Of a DNA stretch of 64,000 nucleotides, positions 52,818-61,470 are shown in pieces; within the stretch, counting starts at the first letter, position 1; each line of letters starts with the position of its first letter. Both the position numbers and the translations under genes were made by a program. The DNA is taken from assembly GCF_000403845.2 (NCBI RefSeq), contig NZ_KE159568.1:1309400-1373399 (forward strand), given 5' to 3'. Origin of the DNA: Eubacterium sp. 14-2. GTDB lineage: Bacteria > Bacillota > Clostridia > Lachnospirales > Lachnospiraceae. The notes below the pieces were generated by a model. The model saw nothing but the letters and a program-made list of their open reading frames with translations. It did no database searches and had not been told where the DNA came from.

Positions 52818-54455
52818 TCATTTGATTTCTGTAACCTTTGCAGGATTATCACCTTCCAGATAAGTAATCTGAATGGTATCTCCTTCTTTATATTTTATAA
52901 TATCAAGCAAATCCGTATTAGACAAATCTATATCGAATATTTCCTCTTTTCTTTCCAGAGCCATATAAATATGAGTGGTTCCTTCTATATTTACCGGCAT
53001 AAGATTTGCAATCTTCCCGGACATGGTTTTTCCTTCCGTACCGGCCCCTGCAGTAATTCCGTTTGTTTTCAGTAACTGACTGTAGGCTTTTTCACATTCT
53101 CTGATAGAATCTCCCGTAGCCACCCACTGATATTTCTGAATATTTACCATGGCATACATTTTTACCAGTCCTGCATCATCTTTTAATGCCATAAAATAGG
53201 TAGGCTCACCGGAAATATTCAAAAGCAGCGGAAATGTGGCCTGATAGCCGAGATTCTGTACCTGTCCCTGTGCGGAGGACATGGCTGATTTTTCAGTTGC
53301 GCCCTCAATTTTATAAAAACGTGTTTCCATGGTACGCTGATTCATCAGCACAAATCCCACGTTGGACTGATCTCCGCTGACACTGGTTACACCGGAATAT
53401 ACCCATACATCATCTTCCAGTGCAATATAGTTGTATCCGTCCGTCGTTTTCAGACAGTCCTTCTGTCCCAGTACACTGTTGAAAAATCCATGTTTCAGAG
53501 TCCCGTTATAGTCATAAAGCTCCATCAGAAGCTCTGCCTGAAATACTTTGTCCACCCACTGAGGAACATCCTCAATTTTATAATCGGTACACTCTCCGGT
53601 AATGGCATTACAGAGAACCACATTTCCAATGGTCTCTCCTCCAAAAAGTCCGATATTGAATTTTTTCACAGGACAAATCCAGAAAGGCGTTCCTTCATCA
53701 TCAATTTCAAAGAAAATCTGTTCTCCGAAAATATAAGTCGGATAACGGAACCGCAGGTGACGGTAAATATTTCGGTTAAAATATTCTGATTTGGAATATT
53801 TAATTCCTTCACTTAATTTCACACATTCCGTATCCTGGGTTGCCATATCAATTTTAATATAAGCCGGAATTCCTTCTTTCTGATTGGTAAACCATTTCAC
53901 CGGGCTGGCGTAAACCATAGGCGATACCCGAACAGGTTTGTTATTTACGTTAATCTGGCTGTAATCATTGGCCACCTCAAACTGAGATACCATGTCCACC
54001 ATACTTCCCATTTTCCGGTCTCCCAGGAGAGCTGCGGAATCCTTATCCAGAATTGGAATTGTATTGTAATCCACCTGACTGATATCTTCCGCGAAATCCC
54101 GTTCTTCCACTGTCATCAGTTTCTGATATTTCCTGGCATTGATAATCGGAGAGGAAAGAAAAGCTCCCACAGCCAGAATGATCAGAAGCACACCTGTGAT
54201 AAGAAAACCAATTTTTGCTATTCCGGTAGACTTAATATCTACCAGAACAATTCCCTTTCCAATTTTCACTTTATTGTTATCTTTCCATGCTTTTTTTGCA
54301 GAAAGCAGCAGTGTTATCACTACGGTTCCTATAATAATAAACCACCAGGTTCCCACAGAATGGATATTAATTGCCGGAATTGTAATATAGTAATACAGAA
54401 AAGCTGCCAATAACAGAACAACTGCAATCAGTACATTTTTTGTTGCTTTTTTCAT
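52818..54455 (-). CDS. Uncharacterised membrane protein with a large extracytoplasmic domain
   Basis: 545 residues, not recognised. Three membrane segments lie near residues 7-27, 34-51 and 81-103, and the remaining 440 residues are beta-rich and soluble. They contain KVKIGKGIVLVDIKS (between the segments), IPAYIKIDMATQDTECVKLSEGIKYSKSEYFNRNIYRHLRFRYP and TYFMALKDDAGLVKMYAMVNIQKYQWVATGDS. I see no catalytic motif. It heads the HAD-pepT set with a ribosome site and ATG 54455. Confidence 0.7.
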   Translation of the reverse strand: MKKATKNVLIAVVLLLAAFLYYYITIPAINIHSVGTWWFIIIGTVVITLLLSAKKAWKDNNKVKIGKGIVLVDIKSTGIAKIGFLITGVLLIILAVGAFLSSPIINARKYQKLMTVEERDFAEDISQVDYNTIPILDKDSAALLGDRKMGSMVDMVSQFEVANDYSQINVNNKPVRVSPMVYASPVKWFTNQKEGIPAYIKIDMATQDTECVKLSEGIKYSKSEYFNRNIYRHLRFRYPTYIFGEQIFFEIDDEGTPFWICPVKKFNIGLFGGETIGNVVLCNAITGECTDYKIEDVPQWVDKVFQAELLMELYDYNGTLKHGFFNSVLGQKDCLKTTDGYNYIALEDDVWVYSGVTSVSGDQSNVGFVLMNQRTMETRFYKIEGATEKSAMSSAQGQVQNLGYQATFPLLLNISGEPTYFMALKDDAGLVKMYAMVNIQKYQWVATGDSIRECEKAYSQLLKTNGITAGAGTEGKTMSGKIANLMPVNIEGTTHIYMALERKEEIFDIDLSNTDLLDIIKYKEGDTIQITYLEGDNPAKVTEIK

Positions 54456-54676
54456 AGATTATTCTCCTTATATTATACTGGAGCAATTCAGTATCCCATA
54501 CTGCAGACCTGTGACTCATTCACAGAATTTTGAACTGCTCATTGTATTATTTGATTAGTACAATTCTACTCTTTTCCTGTTCCTGTGTCAAGATATATTC
54601 CTTCAGACTCTGAGATTCACGGTAAATACCTGTAACCAAATCATTATGAAATATTAAAAAATAATTAAAAAAGTTC

Positions 54677-54705
54677 TTGCATTTCTAAAATTTTTATTAT
54701 ATAAT
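54677..54705 (+). promoter_or_regulatory. Promoter of tRNA-Lys
   Basis: TTGCAT (54677-54682), 17 bases, TATAAT (54700-54705) in an A/T-rich stretch. The rest of 54456-54731 shows no gene. Confidence 0.75.
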
Positions 54706-54731
54706 ATATTTCGTGTTAAAGATGTAGATAT

Positions 54732-54804
54732 GCGCTTCTAGCTCAGTTGGAAGAGCACCTGACTCTTAATCAGGGTGTCCAGGGTTCGAGCCCCTGGAGG
54801 CGCA
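54732..54804 (+). tRNA. tRNA-Lys (anticodon CTT)
   Basis: 73 bases. The acceptor GCGCTTC/GAGGCGC, anticodon stem-loop CTGA-CTCTTAA-TCAG and T arm CAGGG-TTCGAGC-CCCTG fold cleanly. CCA is not encoded. Confidence 0.97.
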
Positions 54805-54810
54805 CTGAAA

Positions 54811-54855
54811 GCACTGTTTTTGATGACTGTGAGCATCGGGGACGGTGTTTTTTTT
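54811..54855 (+). terminator. Terminator after tRNA-Lys
   Basis: Outer stem CACTGT/ACGGTG, inner stem GATG/CATC, then eight T. Confidence 0.75.
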
Positions 54856-54888
54856 GTGGCTTTTTGATTAATTAAAGTGTAAACAAAG

Positions 54889-55025
54889 TATCATGTCTGT
54901 CGACATGATACTGCCCGGAGCAAAGCGGAGTGGCATAGGTCACCATACCATATCGCAAAGCGATTATGGTATAATAAGTTTAACGCGAAATCCGGCGCGA
55001 AGTGGTCGCGAATTCGTCGCGGATA
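54889..55025. repeat. Hairpin-rich intergenic stretch left of the IS110 element
   Basis: GTATCATGTC/GACATGATAC is a perfect 10-bp hairpin. ATACCATATCGC and GCGATTATGGTAT form a second one (one bulge), and a third, imperfect one lies around CCGGCGCGAA/TTCGTCGCGG. Coding potential is nil. IS110 elements often choose REP-like hairpins as targets. Confidence 0.7.
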
Positions 55026-55137
55026 TATAAATAGTATGCCTGATTGGAGCTTTACAATTCTACTACAATGTATTTATGGTTAATACCCCTTACAGCCAGT
55101 AAGGAATTATCCATCTTGTTGCTTAAGCTGTTATAAT

Positions 55138-55344
55138 GATGGAGCAATCGGTATATCGGCTTCCAATCTTGGACTTCGCGTCCGTTTGATAGACTGATAA
55201 CCAGCTCCTCATTCGCAGCGTTCGTTTTATGCAGGTTGAACTGCCTACCGGTACGTTCGTGTCACGCCACAGTAGATGGAATAGGCAATGAGTAAAACTG
55301 GTATTTATCCATTGCATTATCAAATTTTAAGGGGTGGCAAGTTT
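55138..55344 (+). ncRNA. Expected bridge-RNA region of the IS110 element
   Basis: The about 200 bases between TATAAT (55132-55137) and the transposase ATG (55345) do not encode protein. In IS110-family elements (IS621 and relatives) the non-coding left end makes a structured bridge RNA with two loops, which pair with target and donor DNA. Position and length fit. I see complementary-looking segments but have not folded it. Confidence 0.45.
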
Positions 55345-56551
55345 ATGAACGCAGTAGGTATTGATGTTTCCAAAGGTAAAAGCATGGTGGCTATCCTTCG
55401 CCCATATGGCGAGATTGTTTCAAAGCCATTTGAAGTCAGGCACACAGCCAGTGGTATCTATTCTCTAATTGAGCACATCAAATCCATTGACGGAGAATCC
55501 CGTATTGTCATGGAGCACACGGGACGTTACTATGAACCTCTCATCCATGAACTTTCTAAATCCGGGCTTTTTGTCAGTGCCGTAAATCCCAAACTTATCA
55601 AAGACTTCAGCGACAATTCCCTTCGCAAGGTTAAATCTGATAAGGCAGATGCGGTAAAAATCGCCCGCTATACTCTTGACAGCTGGACGGAATTGAAACA
55701 GTATGGCCTTATGGACGAAATACATAATCAATTAAAGACCATGAACCGCCAGTTTGATTTTTCTTTTAAAACACAAAACCGCCATGAAAAACAACCTCAT
55801 CAGCATCCTTGATCAGACGTATCCGGGTGCAAACACCTATTTTGACAGTCCCGCCCGCGAAGACGGAAGCCAAAAATGGGTGGATTTCGCAGCTACTTTC
55901 TGGCATGTAGATTGTGTTCGCAAAATTTCTCTAAAAGTCTTTGTAGACCACTATCAGAAGTGGTGCAAAAGAAAGAAGTACAACTTCAGCCAGTCGAAGG
56001 CCGAAGAAATCTATGGAAAAGCAAAGGAGCTTGTTTCTGTACTTCCTAAGGATGATTTAACAAAGCTTATCATCAAACAGGCGATTGACCAGTTAAATAC
56101 CGCCTCCCAGACTGTTGAGCAGCTTCGAACCATGATGAATGAAGCCGCTTCCAAGCTGCCGGAATATCCTGTAGTAATGGCTATGAAAGGGGTTGGTAAG
56201 TCCCTTGGTCCACAGCTCATGGCTGAGATTGGGGATGTTTCCCGCTTTACCCATAAAGGAGCCATCACAGCTTTTGCAGGCGTTGATCCTGGAGTCAATG
56301 AATCCGGTTCTTATGAACAAAAAAGTGTTCATGCCTCTAAGAGAGGCTCGGGCGCACTCCGAAAGACCCTGTTTCAGGTCATGGATGCTCTTATCAAGAC
56401 AAAACCACAGGATGACCCAGTCTACCTGTTTATGGATAAAAAACGGGCACAAGGAAAACCTTACTACGTCTATATGGCCGCTGGCGCAAACAAGTTCCTG
56501 CGCATCTACTATGGCAGAGTGAAAGAATACCTTTCAACTCTTTCAGAATAA
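55345..56551 (+). pseudogene. IS110 family transposase, interrupted by one +1 frameshift
   Basis: The first part starts at ATG 55345 (MNAVGIDVSKGKSM) after GGGGTGG and carries the RuvC-like DEDD residues: Asp in GIDVSK, Glu in VMEHTGRYY and Asp in KSDKADAVKIAR. Its frame ends early at 55812. The second part continues from about 55763 in another frame: LKHKTAMKNNLISILDQTYPG, then MKGVGKSLGPQLMAEIGDVSRF, AITAFAGVDPGVNESG and the Tnp20 Ser nucleophile in HASKRGSGALRK. Homologues read ...F-L-L-K-H-K-T-A-M-K-N-N-L... without a break, so one extra T in the run of five at about 55757-55763 explains the shift. About 400 residues in all, the normal size. A mutation or a sequencing error would look the same. 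Confidence 0.88.
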
Positions 56552-56574
56552 CCAGCTATACTTACCCTTATTTT

Positions 56575-56600
56575 AGACCAGCGAATATCGGTGGTCTTAT
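56575..56600 (+). terminator. Hairpin after the transposase
   Basis: AGACCAGCG/CGGTGGTCT (one mismatch) followed by TATTTC, 24 bases after the stop. Weak U-run. Confidence 0.45.
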
Positions 56601-56775
56601 TTCAATATTCAAAATCTCGCGTAAAACTTTTTGCCTAAAATCATCAATTTACTATTGACTTTTTATTTGCAGGCTATCAATATTAATATAAAAAAGAATG
56701 TGTTATACGCATTCTCCGCGCGCGAGCGGGTTGCGTAGCAATAAACATCATCTCCGCAAGCTGCGCATAATCATC

Positions 56776-56820
56776 TGTACTTGTATAGGAAATCTGGAGG
56801 AATCTTCCTATACAAGCACA
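56776..56820. repeat. 16-bp inverted repeat in the region between IS110 and the histidine kinase
   Basis: TGTACTTGTATAGGAA (56776-56791) pairs with TTCCTATACAAGCACA (56805-56820) at 15 of 16 positions, with a 13-base loop. The stretch 56630-57037 otherwise holds a second small hairpin (AGAATGTG/CGCATTCT near 56696), the terminator at 56872, and no gene that I can support. Confidence 0.8.
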
Positions 56821-56871
56821 AAAGCAGGGAAATCTATGCAACATTGTCAAGTGATGAATTTAATTTTGCAC

Positions 56872-56906
56872 ACAAAAAAGCAGGGACTCTCTCGAATCTC
56901 TGCTTC
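56872..56906 (-). terminator. Terminator of the hybrid histidine kinase transcript
   Basis: Minus-strand hairpin around AGCAGAGATTCGAGAGAG...CTGCT followed by TTTTTTG. It shares the TTCGAGAGA loop with the one at 58618-58653. Confidence 0.6.
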
Positions 56907-57037
56907 CCTAACTGATGTTTTCAATTTCATGGTACAACGTCTTTTACCTTATCTATAACTATTTCAGATTAACGATATAATTACTATGTTTAAATTTTAA
57001 TAAACACTTTACTGTCAAGCATGCTCGTGATTTCTTT

Positions 57038-58276
57038 TCAAGATAGACATCTATTTAAAGTCCGAATCACTTCTTCCAAATTAATAGGCTTTGATAAATG
57101 AGCATTCATACCAGCTTCTTCCGTTCTTTTAATATCCTCTTCAAAAGTATCCGCTGTCATAGCTATAATTGGAATTGTTGGTGCATCATTTTTCGGCAAT
57201 GTACGAATTTTCTTCGCAGCGGATAAACCATCCATGACTGGCATCCGCACATCCATTATAATGGCATCATATGTTCCATCCGCACAATTATTGAAAATAT
57301 TGACTGCTACTTGCCCATTTTCTGCTGTCACTACATCCATTCCCACATCATCTAACACGCTTTTCGTAATTTCCATATTCAGCGGCTGGTCTTCCACCAA
57401 TAAAACCTTTTTTCCTTTCAGGCAAATTTCCTGTTTGTGCCTCTCTTCTTTTTTCTTCTGTATTTCCAAAAAATCAGGCATCACTCCGACATCAAATGCA
57501 ATTTCCACCCTGAATTTACTTCCGACACCCTGCTCGCTTTCGACATAAATGTTCCCGTTCATCAAATCCACCAGTTTCTTTGTGATAGCCATACCAAGAC
57601 CGCTACCCTTAAACCCACTGTAATTTCTGCTGTTTTCCTGTGAAAATGATTCCCATATCCGTTCCAAAAACTCTGGTTTCATACCGATTCCATTATCTTC
57701 AATTTCAAAACAATATACTGCCTTTCCACTATCGGCAGAAATTTCCCTCACATGAAAAAATATTTCTCCTCCATCTGGTGTAAATTTTGCAGCATTGCTC
57801 AGTATATTGATGAGTATCCGACGTAAATGCAGTTCATCTCCCAACAGCACAGGATGGCGGAACATTCCAAAACTTTTAACAAATTCCACATTCTTTTCTA
57901 TCAGCAGACTGTCAACAATGTCTGCACAATTATTTATTAAACTGCGTATATCCATAGGTTCATAACTGATGATCATTTTGCCACTTTCAATTCGGTTTAT
58001 ATCTAAAACATCATTCAGCAGCGACAACAAATACTGGGAAGAACTGTCTATTTTATTCAGGCAGTCAAGCACCCTGTCCTTATCGTCAAAATGCCTGATA
58101 GCAATATTTGTCATACCATCAATTCCATTGATTGGTGTTCGTATATCATGGGATATATGGGATAAAAAAACACTTTTCATCTGATTAGCTTCCTTTTCCC
58201 GCAAAACAGACCTTTTTAATTCCTGATTTTCTTTCCTTAAGTCAGCAATCTTTCGTTTCAATTTTTTTCGCTTCAT
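57038..58276 (-). CDS. Hybrid histidine kinase without visible sensor domain
   Basis: 412 residues from ATG 58276 after GGAGGA. A short coiled N terminus of about 35 residues (LKRKIADLRKENQELKRSVLREKEAN) replaces any sensor or membrane part. HisKA follows (SHISHDIRTPINGIDG; phospho-His), then HATPase (ADIVDSLLIEKNVEF, NILSNAAKFTPDGGEIFF, FKGSGLGMAITKKLVD) and a receiver domain: VLLVEDQPLNMEI, phospho-Asp in DAIIMDVRMPVMDG, Thr and Lys in MTAD and HLSKPI. Such soluble hybrid kinases usually continue a larger N-terminal sensor. The gene is markedly more A/T-rich than its surroundings, as if acquired. A strong ribosome site shows that this start is used. Confidence 0.82.
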   Translation of the reverse strand: MKRKKLKRKIADLRKENQELKRSVLREKEANQMKSVFLSHISHDIRTPINGIDGMTNIAIRHFDDKDRVLDCLNKIDSSSQYLLSLLNDVLDINRIESGKMIISYEPMDIRSLINNCADIVDSLLIEKNVEFVKSFGMFRHPVLLGDELHLRRILINILSNAAKFTPDGGEIFFHVREISADSGKAVYCFEIEDNGIGMKPEFLERIWESFSQENSRNYSGFKGSGLGMAITKKLVDLMNGNIYVESEQGVGSKFRVEIAFDVGVMPDFLEIQKKKEERHKQEICLKGKKVLLVEDQPLNMEITKSVLDDVGMDVVTAENGQVAVNIFNNCADGTYDAIIMDVRMPVMDGLSAAKKIRTLPKNDAPTIPIIAMTADTFEEDIKRTEEAGMNAHLSKPINLEEVIRTLNRCLS

Positions 58277-58420
58277 GTTCATTCCTCCAAAAATATTTAT
58301 CTTCCTGACAATAGAGTAACGATCTAATATCTACTTTATGTCACTCCATCTTTCATAACTGCCGTCATACAATTCCTTTAACTGTTCTATAGAAATTTTG
58401 CTTTCATACTTCATTATTTA

Positions 58421-58615
58421 TTGTAGACTTACCAATGTAAAATCTGCTATCCCATATATGTTAAATCTATGTAAATTTCCTCATTTCTGTATATTTTTGA
58501 ACCAACTTATATGCCAGCATAACATCATTTTTGCAGACCAGATTCAAAACAGTTGGATAATTCTATCCTCCTTTGTCGCACCTTTTTCATACGATTACCA
58601 ATAATAAGTCTACAA
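58421..58615. repeat. 11-bp inverted repeat pair 195 bp apart in the gap between kinase and recombinase genes
   Basis: TTGTAGACTTA (58421-58431) and TAAGTCTACAA (58605-58615) are exact reverse complements. They flank noncoding A/T-rich DNA between 58277 and 58691. I see no gene in it. Confidence 0.6.
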
Positions 58616-58617
58616 AA

Positions 58618-58653
58618 ATGAAAAAACAGAGATTCTCTCGAACCTCCGCTTTC
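58618..58653 (-). terminator. Terminator of the serine recombinase transcript
   Basis: Minus-strand GCGGAGGTTCGAGAGAATCT...CTGTTTTTTC hairpin with U-run, 40 bases after the recombinase stop. It shares the TTCGAGAGA loop with the hairpin at 56872-56906. Confidence 0.55.
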
Positions 58654-58691
58654 CAAATTGTTTTTTAGTTATATAGTAAATATCCTATTAT

Positions 58692-60338
58692 TTACAGTTC
58701 CCCGATAAAGTTATATGCAATCCGCACTTCCTGTGTCCTTACCCCGTCAATCTTCTCCGGCTTGCCTATCAGTATGCGGTTAATCAGCCTGTTTAACACC
58801 GTTTCGTCAAGTTCCGTAATGGCGGCATACCGCTTTATTTCCTCCACGAACGTCCGCACATCACCCTCCGAATGTTCTTCCTTACTGATAAGCGCCGCTA
58901 TCTCCTGCATACGGTTCTGGTTGTTTTCCTGCTCTTTCTCCATTGCGTCCGTCAGCTTCAGGAAACGCTTTTCCGTAAGTATCCCCTTTGCCTTGTCCGC
59001 ATAAAGGCTGATAAAAGTATCATCTATCTCCTGATTGCGCCCTGCAAGGCTCTCATATTCCCTTTTAAGGCTGTCAGTGTCGGCAAGGTACTGTTTTTCC
59101 ATCCTTCGGCTTAAACGCCCGTAAAACGCTTCCCTGTCCTTTAACGCCATTGCCGCAACTTCCTGTATGTCGGCAAGCACAAGATTGTATAAATCCCTCG
59201 CTTCGATTTTATGGCTTGTGCAGGCATTTTTACCCAAACGGTTATATGTCTGGCAGATATAGTATGCCTTGTCTATCGGCTCACGTTCTTTCCCCGTCCT
59301 GCGGTCTTTGTCCGTCCTCCCGATTTTTTCATAACGTACCTGCATGGACTTCCCACAGGTAGCACAGTAGACAATGCCATGAAAAATATTATAATATGGG
59401 CAGTTATTACCCTTCATAATCGGCAGTCTGCGGTCTATGGGCTGCTGTACCTTTTCCCACTCCGCTTTGGGGATAATGGCTTCGTGGCAGTCCTCTATGA
59501 CTTCCCTCTGCTCCCTCGGAATGATATTGTAGGTATTGGAGCGTATGCCCTTCTGGTGCGTCTTGCAGACAACATGTGCGCCCTTGTAAAATGGATTTCT
59601 CAAAATGGTTGATATGCGTGAGCCACTCCAAGCGTAATAATTCACATCACAGTCCGTTCCCGTCTGCATTCTTGTAATCGGTATTCGTTCCTCCATCAAA
59701 ACCTTGCATATTTTCATGTTCCCAAACCCGTCAAGCGCAAGGTCATATATCCGCCTGATAATCGACGCAGTTTCCGGATCAATGATAAGGTGTCCGTTAT
59801 CGTCCGGATCACGCATCAGACCAAGCGGCGGCTGCCCTCCGCAGAATTTCCCCTGCCTTGAGCGTGTCATGCGCCCCGCAAGCACCTTTTTTGAAATATC
59901 CCGGCTGTACATATCGTTCAGGATATTCTTAAACGGCGCAATATCCATTTCCTGCTTGTTCACGCTGTCATAATTGTCCGTAATGGCTATGTAACGTACA
60001 TTGTGTTTTGGAAAGAACACTTCCATGTAGCTGCCGGACTCAATATAGTTGCGCCCAAGCCTTGAAAGGTCTTTGGTAATCACGCAGCTTATCTTTCCTG
60101 CTTCAATATCACTTATCATACGCCGGAATGCTGGACGGTTGAAGTTCCGCCCTGTGAAACCATCGTCCACATAATACTCGCAGTTGAACATGCCGTTCTT
60201 TTCTGCATAATCTTTCAGCAGTAATTTTTGATTGCTGATACTCATGCTCTCGTTGTCTTTGCCGTCTTCAAGGGATAAGCGGCAGTAAAGGGCAGTAAGT
60301 AATGGACCGGTAATCTTAGAATTGTTTTTCCTGTTCAT
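58692..60338 (-). CDS. Large serine recombinase (TndX/TnpX-like)
   Basis: 548 residues. The resolvase domain has catalytic Ser22 in YCRLSLEDG, DDGFTGRNFNRPAF, and KDLSRLGRNYIESG with its arginines. The recombinase domain (FCGGQPPLGLMRD; IYDLALDGFGNMKICKVLMEERIPI) and a zinc ribbon (CATCGK... CQTYNRLGKNACTSH) follow, then a coiled coil and a C-terminal DUF4368-like stretch. It cuts and joins the element's att sites with a two-base overlap, without needing DNA homology. GGAGAG lies before ATG 60338. It is downstream of the mobilization genes, as in Tn5397 and Tn4451. Confidence 0.95.
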   Translation of the reverse strand: MNRKNNSKITGPLLTALYCRLSLEDGKDNESMSISNQKLLLKDYAEKNGMFNCEYYVDDGFTGRNFNRPAFRRMISDIEAGKISCVITKDLSRLGRNYIESGSYMEVFFPKHNVRYIAITDNYDSVNKQEMDIAPFKNILNDMYSRDISKKVLAGRMTRSRQGKFCGGQPPLGLMRDPDDNGHLIIDPETASIIRRIYDLALDGFGNMKICKVLMEERIPITRMQTGTDCDVNYYAWSGSRISTILRNPFYKGAHVVCKTHQKGIRSNTYNIIPREQREVIEDCHEAIIPKAEWEKVQQPIDRRLPIMKGNNCPYYNIFHGIVYCATCGKSMQVRYEKIGRTDKDRRTGKEREPIDKAYYICQTYNRLGKNACTSHKIEARDLYNLVLADIQEVAAMALKDREAFYGRLSRRMEKQYLADTDSLKREYESLAGRNQEIDDTFISLYADKAKGILTEKRFLKLTDAMEKEQENNQNRMQEIAALISKEEHSEGDVRTFVEEIKRYAAITELDETVLNRLINRILIGKPEKIDGVRTQEVRIAYNFIGEL

Positions 60339-60400
60339 AGGTTCTCTCCTTTATGAACAGGGACACGATACCATTATATTACCATGCCCCCGTTTTAATT

Positions 60401-60604
60401 TCAACATATTTTTCCAGGACTTGCCTGCCCCTTATTCAAAAAATGCGCCGCATTCCTTGAAATGTGTTCCTCCGTCTTTTTCTCTATAAGATGTTCAAAG
60501 GCTTCCTGCATGGTCTGCGTGCCGCCAAACTCCCTCGTCACAACAAACCTTGTCTGCGCCTTTTTCCCTTTTTTGTCCGTTTTCATTTCCCTGTCCATAA
60601 TCAT
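60401..60604 (-). CDS. TnpW-like small transposon protein
   Basis: 67 residues. The ATG overlaps the stop of the DnaC-like gene (ATGA), with GAGGGGG before it. TRFVVTREFGGTQTMQEAFEHLIEKK resembles TnpW of Tn4451-type elements. Such a protein is encoded just upstream of the serine recombinase in many of these elements. Its role is not known. Confidence 0.7.
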   Translation of the reverse strand: MIMDREMKTDKKGKKAQTRFVVTREFGGTQTMQEAFEHLIEKKTEEHISRNAAHFLNKGQASPGKIC

Positions 60605-61470
60605 AAATCTGCCCCCTCAGCCTGCACCGTCTTATTCTCCATCATCAGTTCTTTAAGGCGTTCCTTTTTCTGCTGTGCCGCTGCCCTGCGGAAATCATCT
60701 CCCATAAAGCGGACAGGCGTACACATCTCAAGCAGCCTGCCATAAATGCGTGCGTGGGGAACGTCCTCCGGGTTTTTTAGCTGCTCCGGCGTGAGGTTCG
60801 TCGTTGCAATTAACGGTTTTTTGCTGATATACCTGCTGTCAATCACGTTGTATACCTGTTCCAGCCCGTATTCCGTACCCCTCTCCATGCCGAAATCATC
60901 AAGGATAAGCAGGGGATAGGAGCAGAGCCTTACAATGTACTCATTTCTGTTTTCCGAGCCATAAAAAAGGTTGTTGAGTATCGTTGCAAAGTTCGTCATA
61001 CAGACAGGTATTTCCCTCTCCATAAGGGCATTTGCGATACAGCCTGCAAAATAACTTTTCCCCGATCCGACATTCCCCCACAAGACCAGCCCGTGGTTCT
61101 CCGCTTTCATCTGCTCCCACAGCTCCACATAAGAGTGTGCTTTTTCCATCTGCGGGCATTTCCCGTTGTCGTTTTGAAAAGTCCAGTTCCGCATCGCCGG
61201 ATTGGAAAAACCTTCCCGTTTCAGACGCTCCACTTCGGCATTGTGCTTTTCGTCCGCATCCCTCTTTTCCAGCTTTTCACGCTCTGCCCTGCGGCAGTCG
61301 CATTCAGACGGGTGCCGGTCACGACCAAACAGAGCCTTGCCTTTAGGAAAATATGCTTCTTTAGGCTTGTGGCATTTCCCACAGTGCAGCAGCCCGTCCT
61401 CCCCCATGTAATCCTCTGGCTCCGGCGTGGTGTCCATCATCTGTAAAATTGTGTCGGTCAAACCGTTCAT
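60601..61470 (-). CDS. DnaC/IstB-like ATPase of the mobile element
   Basis: 289 residues. An N-terminal zinc-finger-like region (LHCGKCHKPKEAYF...SECDCRRAEREK) precedes the AAA+ core: Walker A GNVGSGKSYF, Walker B LLILDDFGMERG and the sensor I region PLIATTNLTPEQL. It is a helicase-loader type protein that supports replication of the element's circular form. It overlaps the replisome organizer by four bases and the TnpW-like gene by four bases, so all three genes form one operon. Confidence 0.92.
   Translation of the reverse strand: MNGLTDTILQMMDTTPEPEDYMGEDGLLHCGKCHKPKEAYFPKGKALFGRDRHPSECDCRRAEREKLEKRDADEKHNAEVERLKREGFSNPAMRNWTFQNDNGKCPQMEKAHSYVELWEQMKAENHGLVLWGNVGSGKSYFAGCIANALMEREIPVCMTNFATILNNLFYGSENRNEYIVRLCSYPLLILDDFGMERGTEYGLEQVYNVIDSRYISKKPLIATTNLTPEQLKNPEDVPHARIYGRLLEMCTPVRFMGDDFRRAAAQQKKERLKELMMENKTVQAEGADL

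Larger units (their letters stand above)
54976..56629 (+). mobile_element. IS110-family insertion sequence with frameshifted transposase
   Basis: The transposase remnants at 55345-56551 are IS110 type. IS110 elements have no terminal inverted repeats as a rule and a long non-coding end. Here an imperfect inverted repeat flanks the element: AAGTTTAACGCGAAAT (54976-54991) and the reverse complement of 56614-56629 agree at 14 of 16 positions. These may be the flanking hairpin target rather than the ends, so the limits are approximate. No similar copy lies elsewhere in the window. Confidence 0.6.

Noticed and set aside
54732-54804. tRNA-Lys 3' end as attachment site of the mobile element
   Set aside because: No repeat of the tRNA 3' end is seen in the window, and large serine recombinases of the TndX type do not typically use tRNA genes. 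It remains open because the right end is outside.
56698-56958. Plus-strand frame of 86 codons after the IS110 element
   Set aside because: It runs through two hairpins and a minus-strand terminator, has no ribosome site and no recognisable domain.
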